Numbered from the stretch's first letter, positions 17,593 through 24,404 are shown. The stretch: 64,000 nt of DNA from G965267185 sp965267185 (GCA_965267185.1 OZ253937.1:1364001-1428000), one strand, 5' to 3'. The notes: a model not told the origin generated them from the letters alone. Translations and numbers: made by a program.

Positions 17593-18732
17593 TCAATCCG
17601 CGCCCGCAATTTCGCGCGCGATGACAAGTTTCTGGATTTCCGAGGCGCCTTCGTAAATCTGCGTGACGCGCACGTCGCGGTAAATCCGCTCAACCGGGAA
17701 ATCCTGCAGATAGCCATAGCCGCCGTGCACCTGGATCGCGTCGGAACAGACCTCCTCGGCCATTTCAGAAGCAAACAGCTTGGCCATCGCCGCTTCTTCC
17801 AAGCACTTCTCGCCGCGGTCGCGCAGGTCGGCGGCGTGCAGATACATCTGCCGGGCAACCGATATCTTGGTTTTCATCTCGGCGAGCTTGAACGCGATGG
17901 CCTGGTGATCGATCAGCTTCTCACCGAAGGTCTCGCGCTCGCGCGCATAAGCTACCGCGTGCTCGAAGGCCGCCCGCGCCATGCCGACCGCCTGGGCGGC
18001 GACGCCGATGCGCCCCCCCTCAAGGTTCGCCAGGGCGATGCGGTACCCATCGCCTTCCTCGCCGAGCAATAGATCGGGCGTAACCTCGACATTATCAAGC
18101 GTAATGGCGCAAGTTTCCGATGAGCGCTGTCCCAACTTGTGTTCGACCCGCGCCACCGTATAGCCCGGGGTGTCGGTCGGCACGATGAAAGCGCTGATCC
18201 CCTTGGACCCCGCCGCCGGATCGGTGACGGCGAAGGTGATGGCGATGCCCGCCTGGCTGCCGGTGCTGATGAATTGCTTCGCACCATTCAACACATACTT
18301 GTTGCCCACCTTCTCCGCCCGCGTCTTGATCGCGCCAGCGTCCGAGCCGGTGTGCGGCTCGGTGAGCATGAAAGCACCGAGCATTTCCCCGGCGGCGAGT
18401 TGCTCGAGGTAGCGTTTTTTCTGATCCTCACTGCCGAACTTATGAACCGGCATGCACACTACCGAGTTTTGCACCGCCATAATCGTCGAGCAGCCGCCGT
18501 CGCCCGCCGCGATTTCCTCAATAGCGAGCGCCAATTCGGTGTTGCCGAGGCCGGCGCCGCCCCATTCCTCGGGCACTTGCACGCCCATCAGGCCAAGGGC
18601 GCCCATTTCCTTCACCGCATCTGCCGGGAAAACCGCGTCGCGATCCCACGCTTCGGCATGGGGCGCGAGTTGCTCGGCAGCAAACTTGCGCGACATGTCG
18701 CGCAGCATGCGTTGTTCGTCAGTCAGCAGCAC
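17593..18732 (-). CDS. acyl-CoA dehydrogenase (short/branched-chain type)
   Basis: I take the GTG at 18732 as start (VLLTDEQRM), giving 379 residues and overlapping the carbonic anhydrase stop by 14 bp. A longer frame to 18777 reads an implausible N terminus. FAD-linked ACAD motifs are clear: FMLTEPHTGSDAG, then ITFAVTD, and the C-terminal QIYEGASEIQ, whose glutamate is the catalytic base in short/medium-chain enzymes. That places it away from isovaleryl-CoA dehydrogenase, which uses a different glutamate. It could act on butyryl-, isobutyryl- or 2-methylbutyryl-CoA, complementing the leucine pathway for other branched-chain amino acids. Confidence 0.9.
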   Translation of the reverse strand: MLLTDEQRMLRDMSRKFAAEQLAPHAEAWDRDAVFPADAVKEMGALGLMGVQVPEEWGGAGLGNTELALAIEEIAAGDGGCSTIMAVQNSVVCMPVHKFGSEDQKKRYLEQLAAGEMLGAFMLTEPHTGSDAGAIKTRAEKVGNKYVLNGAKQFISTGSQAGIAITFAVTDPAAGSKGISAFIVPTDTPGYTVARVEHKLGQRSSETCAITLDNVEVTPDLLLGEEGDGYRIALANLEGGRIGVAAQAVGMARAAFEHAVAYARERETFGEKLIDHQAIAFKLAEMKTKISVARQMYLHAADLRDRGEKCLEEAAMAKLFASEMAEEVCSDAIQVHGGYGYLQDFPVERIYRDVRVTQIYEGASEIQKLVIAREIAGAD

Positions 18733-19378
18733 CGGACATCTCTTCGCTTGCCGGCACCATTTCAACGGCGGAGCCATCCGGATCGATGTGGCACAACCGC
18801 CCCTGCACGAGATCCACCCACCAGCCGTGCAGCGTCAACTCGCCGGCCTCCACGGCCTGCTTAACCCAGGGAAAGCTGAGCAGATTGTTCAGCGAGATGC
18901 GGATACCGTCATGCTCGACGGATTGTTGATCGGGCACCTCCTCGCCTTCGGCGCACCGGCAAGCCTCGGCCGCGATGCTCATCCACGGGGCAATAAACTC
19001 CCGTTCGCTGGGCGCGCCCGCTGACGCGGCGCGCAGTGCCTGGATGCCGCCGCACGCCGAATGGCCGAGGATGACGATATGGCGCACTTTGAGGTCGCGC
19101 ACCGCAAATTCTATGGCAGCGCTGGTACCGTGAAAGGTGATATCGGATGTATAGGGCGGCACCAGATTGGCCACATTACGCACCGTGAATAGGTCTCCCG
19201 GCTCCGCCCCCAACAGCACAGCCGGCTCGAGTCGGGAGTCAGAGCAAGCAATCACCATAACGGCAGGCGATTGACCGTGGGTGGTCAATTCATGCATGCG
19301 CTCGGGCCGCTGCTCGTAGTAGCGCGCCCGGAAGGCTCGAAATCCGGCGACCAACCCATCAATCGTGCCCACACTCAT
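18719..19378 (-). CDS. beta-class carbonic anhydrase
   Basis: The start at 19378 (MSVGTIDG) is chosen because GGAGGAA lies about seven bases upstream; the ATG at 19399 lacks such a site. The 219 residues contain the beta-CA zinc ligands and active-site dyad in ACSDSRLEP (Cys, Asp, Arg) and the H-x2-C in GHSACGG. It interconverts CO2 and bicarbonate in the cytoplasm. It overlaps an acyl-CoA dehydrogenase gene and lies in the region carrying the bicarbonate-consuming methylcrotonyl-CoA carboxylase, so local bicarbonate supply is a reasonable role. Confidence 0.93.
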   Translation of the reverse strand: MSVGTIDGLVAGFRAFRARYYEQRPERMHELTTHGQSPAVMVIACSDSRLEPAVLLGAEPGDLFTVRNVANLVPPYTSDITFHGTSAAIEFAVRDLKVRHIVILGHSACGGIQALRAASAGAPSEREFIAPWMSIAAEACRCAEGEEVPDQQSVEHDGIRISLNNLLSFPWVKQAVEAGELTLHGWWVDLVQGRLCHIDPDGSAVEMVPASEEMSGAAD

Positions 19379-19405
19379 CTGTTCCTCCGTCGGCTCCATC
19401 GCATC

Positions 19406-20074
19406 CTACCAAGCAACCGTATTGCCCTTGTAATCGATAAACCGGCCACTGTCTTCGGGGCGTAGACCGGCCAGCACGCGGCGAATGCCAGTGACGCTTT
19501 TCTTCGGCGACAACGTCGCCATCATGCCGGTCATGTCGGTGCGCACATAGCCAGGGTGCAGCGCAACCGAGGTTATCCCGCGGGCACGCCATGCGGGCTC
19601 GAGCTCACGAAACTTGGCGTTCAACAACCCCTTGGAATCGCCGTAGAGGTATTCGCTGCCCGCGCGCGGCCGGCCCGACCCCTGCACGCTCGACATCAGC
19701 GCGATTTTCTTTTCACCGCTCACCGCGACATTCTCCAACAGCGCCGTCGCCGTGAGGATCGGGGCTTCGGTATTGATTCGAAACGTCTGCGCCCGCATTT
19801 CCGCGTCGCCCGCTCCGCGGCTGCCGATCACGCCCGCATTGTGGATCAAGATATCGATCGGCGTATCGCCCAACGTCTCCGCCAGCGCGGCAATATCCGC
19901 ATCGCTACACACGTCGAGCGCATAGAGCGTGGTCTCGCCCGCCAATTCGCCCAGCTTGCCCGGCCGGTCCAAGGTGCGCGTCGTCGCATGCACATGCCAA
20001 CCGGCCTCGGCGTACTGGCGCGCCAATTCGAGGCCGATGCCACGGCTCGCGCCGATGACCATCACGCTTGGCAT
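19406..20074 (-). CDS. short-chain dehydrogenase/reductase (SDR copy 1)
   Basis: A 222-residue classical SDR: nucleotide-binding GASRGIG near residue 7, HNAGV near 85, and catalytic Y-x3-K in YGDSK near residue 145. Members reduce or oxidise diverse carbonyls with NAD(P). It is a paralogue of the gene at 20348-21004: same length, same MPSVM start, shared NTEAP and ALHPGYVRTDM-like blocks, but with substantial divergence. About 270 bp of repeats and a start-codon remnant separate the two. Downstream, the carbonic anhydrase starts 27 bp away. Confidence 0.9.
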   Translation of the reverse strand: MPSVMVIGASRGIGLELARQYAEAGWHVHATTRTLDRPGKLGELAGETTLYALDVCSDADIAALAETLGDTPIDILIHNAGVIGSRGAGDAEMRAQTFRINTEAPILTATALLENVAVSGEKKIALMSSVQGSGRPRAGSEYLYGDSKGLLNAKFRELEPAWRARGITSVALHPGYVRTDMTGMMATLSPKKSVTGIRRVLAGLRPEDSGRFIDYKGNTVAW

Positions 20075-20101
20075 GAGGGACCCCCGTAAACGCGGAAATC
20101 A

Positions 20102-20217
20102 CCCCCACCCCAGCCCTCCCCCCTCAAGGGGGAGGGGGTTATAGCGAGCGGGCCGCACCAACATCCCCTCCCCCCTGGAGGGGGAGGGTTAGGGAGGGGG
20201 GGACTGGCGAAAGCCAG
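20102..20217. repeat. intergenic palindromic repeat cluster
   Basis: Two near-identical palindromes, CCCTCCCCC...GGGGGAGGG at 20114-20136 and 20166-20188, lie between the SDR genes. They are followed by a small hairpin CTGGC-GAAA-GCCAG at 20204-20217. The sequence is strongly G/C-skewed by strand and has no coding character. It belongs to the same general class as the repeats at 21031-21085 and 21434-21476, with more G in the arms. Such REP-like elements are common between alphaproteobacterial genes. Confidence 0.8.
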
Positions 20218-20281
20218 CCAAAAACGATTCTGTATCGTAGCTCTTGTCTTGCTATCGCTCCGCAGTCCGCTTAGGAACCTC

Positions 20282-20310
20282 CATCTCTCTCCCACCGGGA
20301 AAGGGGCTTC
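20282..20310. repeat. degenerate copy of the CCCTCTCCC palindrome
   Basis: On the minus strand this reads GAAGCCCCTTTCCCGGTGGG and then GAGAG, a decayed version of the palindrome found intact at 21450-21472. It directly abuts the SDR start remnant at 20311-20343. The shared flank (AAGCCCCT next to the remnant) shows that the two junctions are homologous or that the element targets the same site. Confidence 0.65.
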
Positions 20311-20343
20311 ACGGCCTGCACTGATAGTCATCACGCTTGGCAC
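20311..20343 (-). pseudogene. 33-bp remnant of an SDR gene start (fragment B)
   Basis: Four bases after the stop of SDR copy 2, the minus strand reads GTG then codons for PSVMTISAGR, clearly cognate to the MPSVMIIGASR start of the intact SDR genes but with I-to-T, G-to-S and S-to-G changes. It then runs directly into a CCCTTTCCC repeat. This is most simply the left-over 5' end of a lost SDR gene or of SDR copy 1's former start. Confidence 0.65.
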
Positions 20344-20347
20344 AGGT

Positions 20348-21004
20348 TCACCACGAGAGTTCGTTTCCTTGCCAATCGAGGAACTTGCCACTGTCGGCAG
20401 GACGCAGATTTCTGATGATGCCACGCATGCCGCGCACGCTGTCCGCGACCGTAACCGTTGCACCGGCACCGCCCATGTCGGTCTGTACCCAGCCCGGATG
20501 GAACACCACCGACGTTATGCCACGCGCACGCCATTCCGGCTCGACTTCGCGGTAGCGGTCGTTCAAGGCCGCCTTCGAAGCACCATAAGCGCCGCTCGGT
20601 GTCGGACCGCCGTTCCGGGCGCCCATTTGGCTGGTCAGGATGGCGATCTTTTTCTCCCGGCTGCGCTCGACCATCGGCTGCAGCGCCGCAATGACATAGA
20701 AGGGCGCTTCGGCATTCGTCGTCAGCACCAAATCCCGGCTCATGCCGGTGCCGTAGACGCCCGCATTGTGGATCAACACATCGATGGGGCGGCCTGCGAA
20801 CGCCGTCGCCAGCGCCCGTATCTGTCCGGCGTCGATCACGTCCAGCTCATAAAGGTGGACGTCGCCGGCCACCTCGCCCAACGCTCCCGGCGCATCCAAT
20901 GTGCGCGTCGTCGCGTGGACCTCCCAGCCGTCGGCCGCCGCGTAGGCCTGCACGAACCCAAGGCCGATACCACGGCTAGCGCCAATGATCATCACACTTG
21001 GCAT
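20348..21004 (-). CDS. short-chain dehydrogenase/reductase (SDR copy 2)
   Basis: A 218-residue classical SDR starting at ATG 21004 (MPSVMIIGASRGIG); an ATG at 21016 would add four residues. The catalytic motif YGASK is near residue 142, HNAGV near 84, and the cofactor loop is standard. It is a paralogue of SDR copy 1 downstream. Its start follows a 55-bp repeat that includes the DUF559 stop codon. A cognate start-codon fragment sits upstream at the end of the RidA gene, so this gene was probably once coupled directly to RidA. The substrate is unknown. Confidence 0.9.
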   Translation of the reverse strand: MPSVMIIGASRGIGLGFVQAYAAADGWEVHATTRTLDAPGALGEVAGDVHLYELDVIDAGQIRALATAFAGRPIDVLIHNAGVYGTGMSRDLVLTTNAEAPFYVIAALQPMVERSREKKIAILTSQMGARNGGPTPSGAYGASKAALNDRYREVEPEWRARGITSVVFHPGWVQTDMGGAGATVTVADSVRGMRGIIRNLRPADSGKFLDWQGNELSW

Positions 21005-21030
21005 GACAGATACCAACGAGTAGCGAAAAT

Positions 21031-21085
21031 CCCTCTCCCATAGGGAGAGGGTGGCAGGCCAAAAGGCCTGCCGGGTGAGGGGTTA
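21031..21085. repeat. right-hand palindrome and 13-bp inverted repeat of the DUF559 element
   Basis: In order on the plus strand: palindrome CCCTCTCCC-ATA-GGGAGAGGG (21031-21051), hairpin GGCAGGCC-AAAA-GGCCTGCC (21053-21072), then GGGTGAGGGGTTA (21073-21085). The last is the exact reverse complement of 21434-21446. The final TTA supplies the TAA stop of the DUF559 reading frame, so the repeat and the gene are structurally fused. Confidence 0.85.
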
Positions 21086-21427
21086 CGATGCCTCATCAGT
21101 AACCTCTTTGGAAATGCTAGCCGCTATTGTGGCTAAGACACCTTCAATATTATCCATCACCTCGTTGTTCCAGAAGCGAAGGACCAAGTAGCCGCATCCC
21201 GAAAGCACGTCATCGCGACGCGCATCTTTCTCTCGGTTGCGAGCGTGTTGTCCTCCATCGATTTCCACAATCAGGCCGGCGGATTCGCAGAGGAAGTCCA
21301 CAATGTAGCGGTCAACAGGCACTTGCCGGCGGAATTTCAATCCCGCCAAGCTTCGGCTTCGCAAATGCTTCCACAACAATCGCTCCGCATCAGTCGAATT
21401 GCGCCGCAGTTCGCGTTCCCGGGCCAC
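21083..21427 (-). CDS. DUF559 domain protein (Vsr/restriction-endonuclease-like fold)
   Basis: I start it at GTG 21427 (VARERELRRNSTDAERLLW), giving 114 residues, the usual size. The longer frame to 21490 only translates the repeat. The family core is visible: KFRRQVPVDRYIVDFLC and LIVEIDGGQH, with the acidic residues and the E-x-D-G-x-Q-H block expected of a PD-(D/E)XK-like nuclease fold, then RDDVLSGCGYLVLRFWN. Biochemical function is not established as far as I know. The TAA stop lies within the flanking inverted repeat and the start is seven bases inside the other copy. This tight fit suggests that gene and repeats move or evolve together. Confidence 0.85.
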   Translation of the reverse strand: MARERELRRNSTDAERLLWKHLRSRSLAGLKFRRQVPVDRYIVDFLCESAGLIVEIDGGQHARNREKDARRDDVLSGCGYLVLRFWNNEVMDNIEGVLATIAASISKEVTDEAS

Positions 21428-21433
21428 CGTTCC

Positions 21434-21476
21434 TAACCCCTCACCCCAACCCCTCTCCCATTGGGAGAGGGGCTTT
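21434..21476. repeat. left-hand palindrome and 13-bp inverted repeat of the DUF559 element
   Basis: TAACCCCTCACCC (21434-21446) is followed by the palindrome CCCCTCTCCC-ATT-GGGAGAGGGG (21450-21472) and CTTT, then directly by the SDR start remnant. The palindrome matches the right-hand copy at every arm position, with a different 3-base loop. Confidence 0.85.
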
Positions 21477-21509
21477 ACGGCTGGCGCCAATGATCATGAC
21501 GCTCGGCAT
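21477..21509 (-). pseudogene. 33-bp remnant of an SDR gene start (fragment A)
   Basis: The minus strand reads ATG then codons for PSVMIIGASR, identical in protein to the start of SDR copy 2. The DNA differs at four third-codon positions, all synonymous (29 of 33 bases match). Its ATG overlaps the RidA stop as TAATG, the hallmark of a translationally coupled gene. After CGT the sequence turns into the CCCCTCTCCC repeat and the frame ends within about 40 bases. Confidence 0.75.
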
Positions 21510-21913
21510 TACTCCACCAACTCCTTCTCCATACGCCGGCGGGCGGTCGCTTCGATTTCGATCTTAATGCGCGGGTCGATCAACTCGGCAACCACCGCCG
21601 TGGCTGCCGGCGGGGTCGCGCCGAGATGGCGTTTAAACACCGGCGCCAGAATCTCGAAGTCGTTGCGGTCGGTCAGGTAGTAGCGCACCCGCACAATGTC
21701 GGCGAGCGAGCAACGCGCCCGCGCCAGGGCTTCAACGATATTGCTGAACGCTTGATCGGCCTGGTCGGCGACGTTGTCGGCAATGGTCATGGTGGCATAG
21801 TCGAAGCCGGTCGTACCGGCGACATGAACATAGTCGCCGTCGACGACCGCGCGGCAATAACCCGCCGCGGTCTCGAAGGCCGAGTTCGAACTGATCCGCC
21901 GCACATCCGCCAT
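21509..21913 (-). CDS. RidA/YjgF/YER057c family protein
   Basis: A 134-residue protein starting MADVRRISSNS at 21913; an ATG at 21943 lies inside the upstream gene. RidA features include the long helix with AFSNIVEALARARCSLADIVRVRYYLTD and a conserved C-terminal arginine segment DPRIKIEIEATA. Classical members hydrolyse reactive enamine/imine intermediates produced by PLP dehydratases; the window encodes two of those. It lies four bases after a secreted-protein gene, and its stop overlaps the start remnant of a lost SDR gene (TAATG). Confidence 0.88.
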   Translation of the reverse strand: MADVRRISSNSAFETAAGYCRAVVDGDYVHVAGTTGFDYATMTIADNVADQADQAFSNIVEALARARCSLADIVRVRYYLTDRNDFEILAPVFKRHLGATPPAATAVVAELIDPRIKIEIEATARRRMEKELVE

Positions 21914-21917
21914 CGCG

Positions 21918-22307
21918 CTACTCGGCCTCCAACTGGTCGCCATTCAGCACCTGCGCTTCGAAGGTACGCGCAAAGAGCCCCTTGGTGCGCCACATGAGCG
22001 TATCGCCGTCACGCAGCACCTGATAACAGGCGTTGCCCGATCCCTGCCACCAAGAGCAATACTCGGTCTCGGTCACCCACCAGCGTCCCTCATCGCGCGC
22101 CGCGCCGGCAGCGTCGTAGGCGGTGGTGCCGTCGGGCCGGAAGAGCTGCCGGTACGCCGTCCCGGCCCACACACCGACAACCGTATTGCCGTCGATCCAT
22201 TCCTTTATTTGGGCACCGCTTAACCGTTCGGGCATGGCGTGAGCCTGCGCGCCAGTCAGCACGACGACGAGCAGAGTCGCCAGCAGCACTTTGTAGATCT
22301 TCGTCAT
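21918..22307 (-). CDS. small secreted protein of unknown function
   Basis: The 129 residues start with a clear signal peptide (residues 1-24, LLATLLVVVLTGAQAHA). The mature part is about 105 residues, rich in Trp and Tyr and with two cysteines (EYCSWW, NACYQV) that could form a disulfide. The pattern of a GTAYRQLFRPDGTTAYD block, then GRWWVTETEYC and a VLRDGDTLMW block resembles a family of small periplasmic proteins I know only loosely (DUF995-like). Its start overlaps the isovaleryl-CoA dehydrogenase stop by four bases, so it is translated with the leucine pathway. The reason is unclear. Confidence 0.75.
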   Translation of the reverse strand: MTKIYKVLLATLLVVVLTGAQAHAMPERLSGAQIKEWIDGNTVVGVWAGTAYRQLFRPDGTTAYDAAGAARDEGRWWVTETEYCSWWQGSGNACYQVLRDGDTLMWRTKGLFARTFEAQVLNGDQLEAE

Positions 22308-23476
22308 GCGCTTTCCTCGAACAGCTCACGGCCGATGAGCATACGGCGGATCTCGCTCGTGCCCGCGCCGATCTCGTAGAGCTTGGCGTCGCGCAATAGC
22401 CGGCCGGTCGACGTTTCGTTGATATAGCCCATGCCGCCGAGCGCCTGGATCGCATCGAGGGTCATCTGGGTCGCTTTTTCCGACGCGTAAAGGATCGCGC
22501 CGGCGGCGTCTTTACGGGTGGTCTCGCCGCGGTCGCACGCTTTGGCGACGGCGTAGACGTAGGCCTTGCTCGCATTCATGGTGGTGTACATGTCGGCCAG
22601 CTTACCTTGCATGAGCTGGAACGTGCCGATCGGCTTACCGAACTGCTCGCGCTCGTGAACGTACGGCACGACGATATCCATGCACGCCTGCATGATACCG
22701 AGCGGGCCCGCGGCCAGGACCACGCGCTCATAGTCGAGACCGCTCATGAGCACGTTGACGCCTTTACCGACTTCACCCAGGACATTTTCTTCCGGCACTT
22801 CGCAATCTTCGAACACCAGCTCGCAGGTATCGGAGCCGCGCATGCCCAGCTTGTCGAGTTTTTGTGCGGTCGAGAATCCCTTGAAGCCCCGCTCGACCAA
22901 GAAGGCCGTCATGCCGCGCGGACCAGCGTCGGGGTCGGTCTTGGCGTAGATCACATAGGTGTCGGATACCGGGCCGTTGGTGATCCACATTTTGTTGCCG
23001 TTGAGGATATAGCGATCGCCTTTCTTTTCCGCGCGGGTGCGCATGCCCACCACGTCAGAACCCGCACCGGGCTCGCTCATCGCCAGCGCGCCGACATGCT
23101 CGCCCGATATCAGCTTGGCGAGATATTTCTGTTTTTGCTCTTCGGTGCCGTTGCGGCGAATCTGGTTGACGCACAGGTTCGAATGCGCGCCGTAAGACAA
23201 TCCGACAGAGGCGGAGGCGCGGCTGACCTCCTCCATGGCGATGCAGTGTTCCAGATAACCCAGCCCGGAACCGCCATATTCCTCTTCCACGGTGATGCCG
23301 TGCAGCCCCATCTCGCCCATCAGCGGCCAGAGATCGCGGGGAAACTCGTTGGTTCGGTCAATCTCCTCGGCACGCGGCGCAATATTGTCATCGGAAAAAC
23401 TGTGCACCGAATCGCGCAGCATATCCGCCGTCTCGCCGAGATCGAAATTGAGGGTGGGGTATTGGTTGGGAATCAT
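22304..23476 (-). CDS. isovaleryl-CoA dehydrogenase
   Basis: This 390-residue FAD enzyme oxidises isovaleryl-CoA to 3-methylcrotonyl-CoA, the first committed step of leucine degradation after the keto-acid dehydrogenase. Support comes from AMSEPGAGSDVVGMRTRA and, diagnostically, GLDYERVVLAAGPLGIMQACMD, which places the catalytic glutamate in the position used by isovaleryl-CoA dehydrogenases. The C terminus reads EIGAGTSEIRRMLIGRE, without the glutamate used by short-chain enzymes. It follows a PaaI-type thioesterase and a LiuR-like regulator, the usual liu context. Confidence 0.94.
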   Translation of the reverse strand: MIPNQYPTLNFDLGETADMLRDSVHSFSDDNIAPRAEEIDRTNEFPRDLWPLMGEMGLHGITVEEEYGGSGLGYLEHCIAMEEVSRASASVGLSYGAHSNLCVNQIRRNGTEEQKQKYLAKLISGEHVGALAMSEPGAGSDVVGMRTRAEKKGDRYILNGNKMWITNGPVSDTYVIYAKTDPDAGPRGMTAFLVERGFKGFSTAQKLDKLGMRGSDTCELVFEDCEVPEENVLGEVGKGVNVLMSGLDYERVVLAAGPLGIMQACMDIVVPYVHEREQFGKPIGTFQLMQGKLADMYTTMNASKAYVYAVAKACDRGETTRKDAAGAILYASEKATQMTLDAIQALGGMGYINETSTGRLLRDAKLYEIGAGTSEIRRMLIGRELFEESA

Positions 23477-23507
23477 TCGTTCGATCCTTCCAGTTCCCGG
23501 CTGCGGT

Positions 23508-23972
23508 CTATCCCGCCGGCCGGGACTCGCTTTCCGGCAACACCATGATCGTCTGCAACATGGTGGCGCACAAGGTTTCGGTGGTGTCTTTGATCACAAA
23601 AACGTCGCCATGGGTGACAATGAGCGTGCGGCCCGGCCGTTTGACCCAGCCGCGCGCAATCAACCGCTCGCCCTCGCCCGGCGCGGTCATGTTCATCTTG
23701 TATTCGACGGTCAGCACGGTCGCCCCCGGCGCGGTCAAAGAGAATGCCGCGTAGCCGCACGCCGTGTCGGCCATCGCCCCCATAAGGCCACCGTGAAAAT
23801 AGCCGTGCTGCTGGGTAAGCTCGGGGCGGTAGTCCACCTGCAGTTCGACAAAACCGGGCTCGACAGTGACCATCTCGACACCGAGGTGGGTCATTAGCCC
23901 ATGGCGGCTGAACCCGTCGCGGGTGATCGCTTCGAAGTCGGGATTGCGCGCCTCGAACCGGACGTCACTCAT
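23508..23972 (-). CDS. PaaI-family hotdog-fold thioesterase
   Basis: A 154-residue hotdog protein with the family signature HGGLMGAMADTACGYAAFS near residue 80, including the catalytic acidic residue. It then has LTVEYKMNMTAPGEGERLIARG. Such enzymes hydrolyse acyl-CoA thioesters in the cytoplasm, often releasing CoA from dead-end intermediates. It overlaps the MerR gene by four bases and precedes isovaleryl-CoA dehydrogenase by 31 bp, so it is probably a housekeeping helper of branched-chain acyl-CoA catabolism. Confidence 0.9.
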   Translation of the reverse strand: MSDVRFEARNPDFEAITRDGFSRHGLMTHLGVEMVTVEPGFVELQVDYRPELTQQHGYFHGGLMGAMADTACGYAAFSLTAPGATVLTVEYKMNMTAPGEGERLIARGWVKRPGRTLIVTHGDVFVIKDTTETLCATMLQTIMVLPESESRPAG

Positions 23973-24385
23973 AGTTTACCGTTCCTAGCCGACGATGAAC
24001 CGTTACCGGTTTCGAGTTCCACCAACCGCTCGCGGCACCGGTTGGCATACTCATCCATACTGGCGAGCGCGGTTTCCGCATCGGCGCGCTTCGCTTCGAG
24101 TTCGAGACGTTTATCCGCCAACTTGTCGAGCAGCACCCGGAGCTGACCGGCCTCGCCCTGGGGGGCGTCGTAGAGCTCGATGATTTCTTTCGCTTCCGCC
24201 AAGGAAAAACCGAGACGCTTGCCGCGCAAAATGAGCGACAGCGTCACCCGGTCGCGCAACGAATAGATACGCCGCTGGCCTTTGCGCGCCGGCGACAGCA
24301 TGCCCTCGGCCTCGTAATAGCGGATGGTGCGCGGGGTGACGTCGAACTCCCGTGCCAAGTCGGAAATCGAGAAAGTTTGCGTCAT
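23969..24385 (-). CDS. MerR-family transcriptional regulator, LiuR-like
   Basis: A 138-residue regulator. Its N-terminal winged helix-turn-helix is in SISDLAREFDVTPRTIRYYEAEGML, followed by the RRIYSLRDRVTL wing and a C-terminal coiled-coil dimerisation helix (about residues 80-125). No metal-binding cysteines are seen. Heading the cluster with isovaleryl-CoA dehydrogenase and a thioesterase, it matches LiuR, the usual regulator of branched-chain amino acid degradation in proteobacteria. A perfect 16-bp palindrome lies 20 bp upstream of its start, consistent with autoregulation and control of the operon. Confidence 0.85.
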   Translation of the reverse strand: MTQTFSISDLAREFDVTPRTIRYYEAEGMLSPARKGQRRIYSLRDRVTLSLILRGKRLGFSLAEAKEIIELYDAPQGEAGQLRVLLDKLADKRLELEAKRADAETALASMDEYANRCRERLVELETGNGSSSARNGKL

Positions 24386-24404
24386 AATCTCTAGATATAT
24401 GACG

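Larger units (their letters stand above)
21031..21472 (-). mobile_element. candidate palindrome-bounded DUF559 element
   Basis: About 440 bp made of outer CCCTCTCCC/GGGAGAGGG palindromes at both ends, perfect inner 13-bp inverted repeats (21073-21085 and 21434-21446) and a single DUF559 gene filling the interior. It interrupts what looks like a RidA-SDR operon junction: a truncated SDR start remains on one side and an intact SDR gene lies on the other. The architecture suggests a mobilised unit, but no transposase is present and mobility is inferred. It could equally be a gene that recombined between dispersed repeats. Confidence 0.5.

Noticed and set aside
20062..20469. A 135-residue minus-strand reading frame spanning the repeats
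   Set aside because: It translates the palindromic repeats (GGGGG-rich, Pro/Gly-rich peptide) and the SDR start remnant. Composition is non-protein-like and it overlaps the end of SDR copy 2.
21477..21509. Fragment A and SDR copy 2 start as a simple target-site duplication around an inserted element
   Set aside because: A recent duplication should be identical or randomly diverged. The four differences are all synonymous third positions, which points to long coding divergence, so I treat it as the remnant of a paralogous gene.
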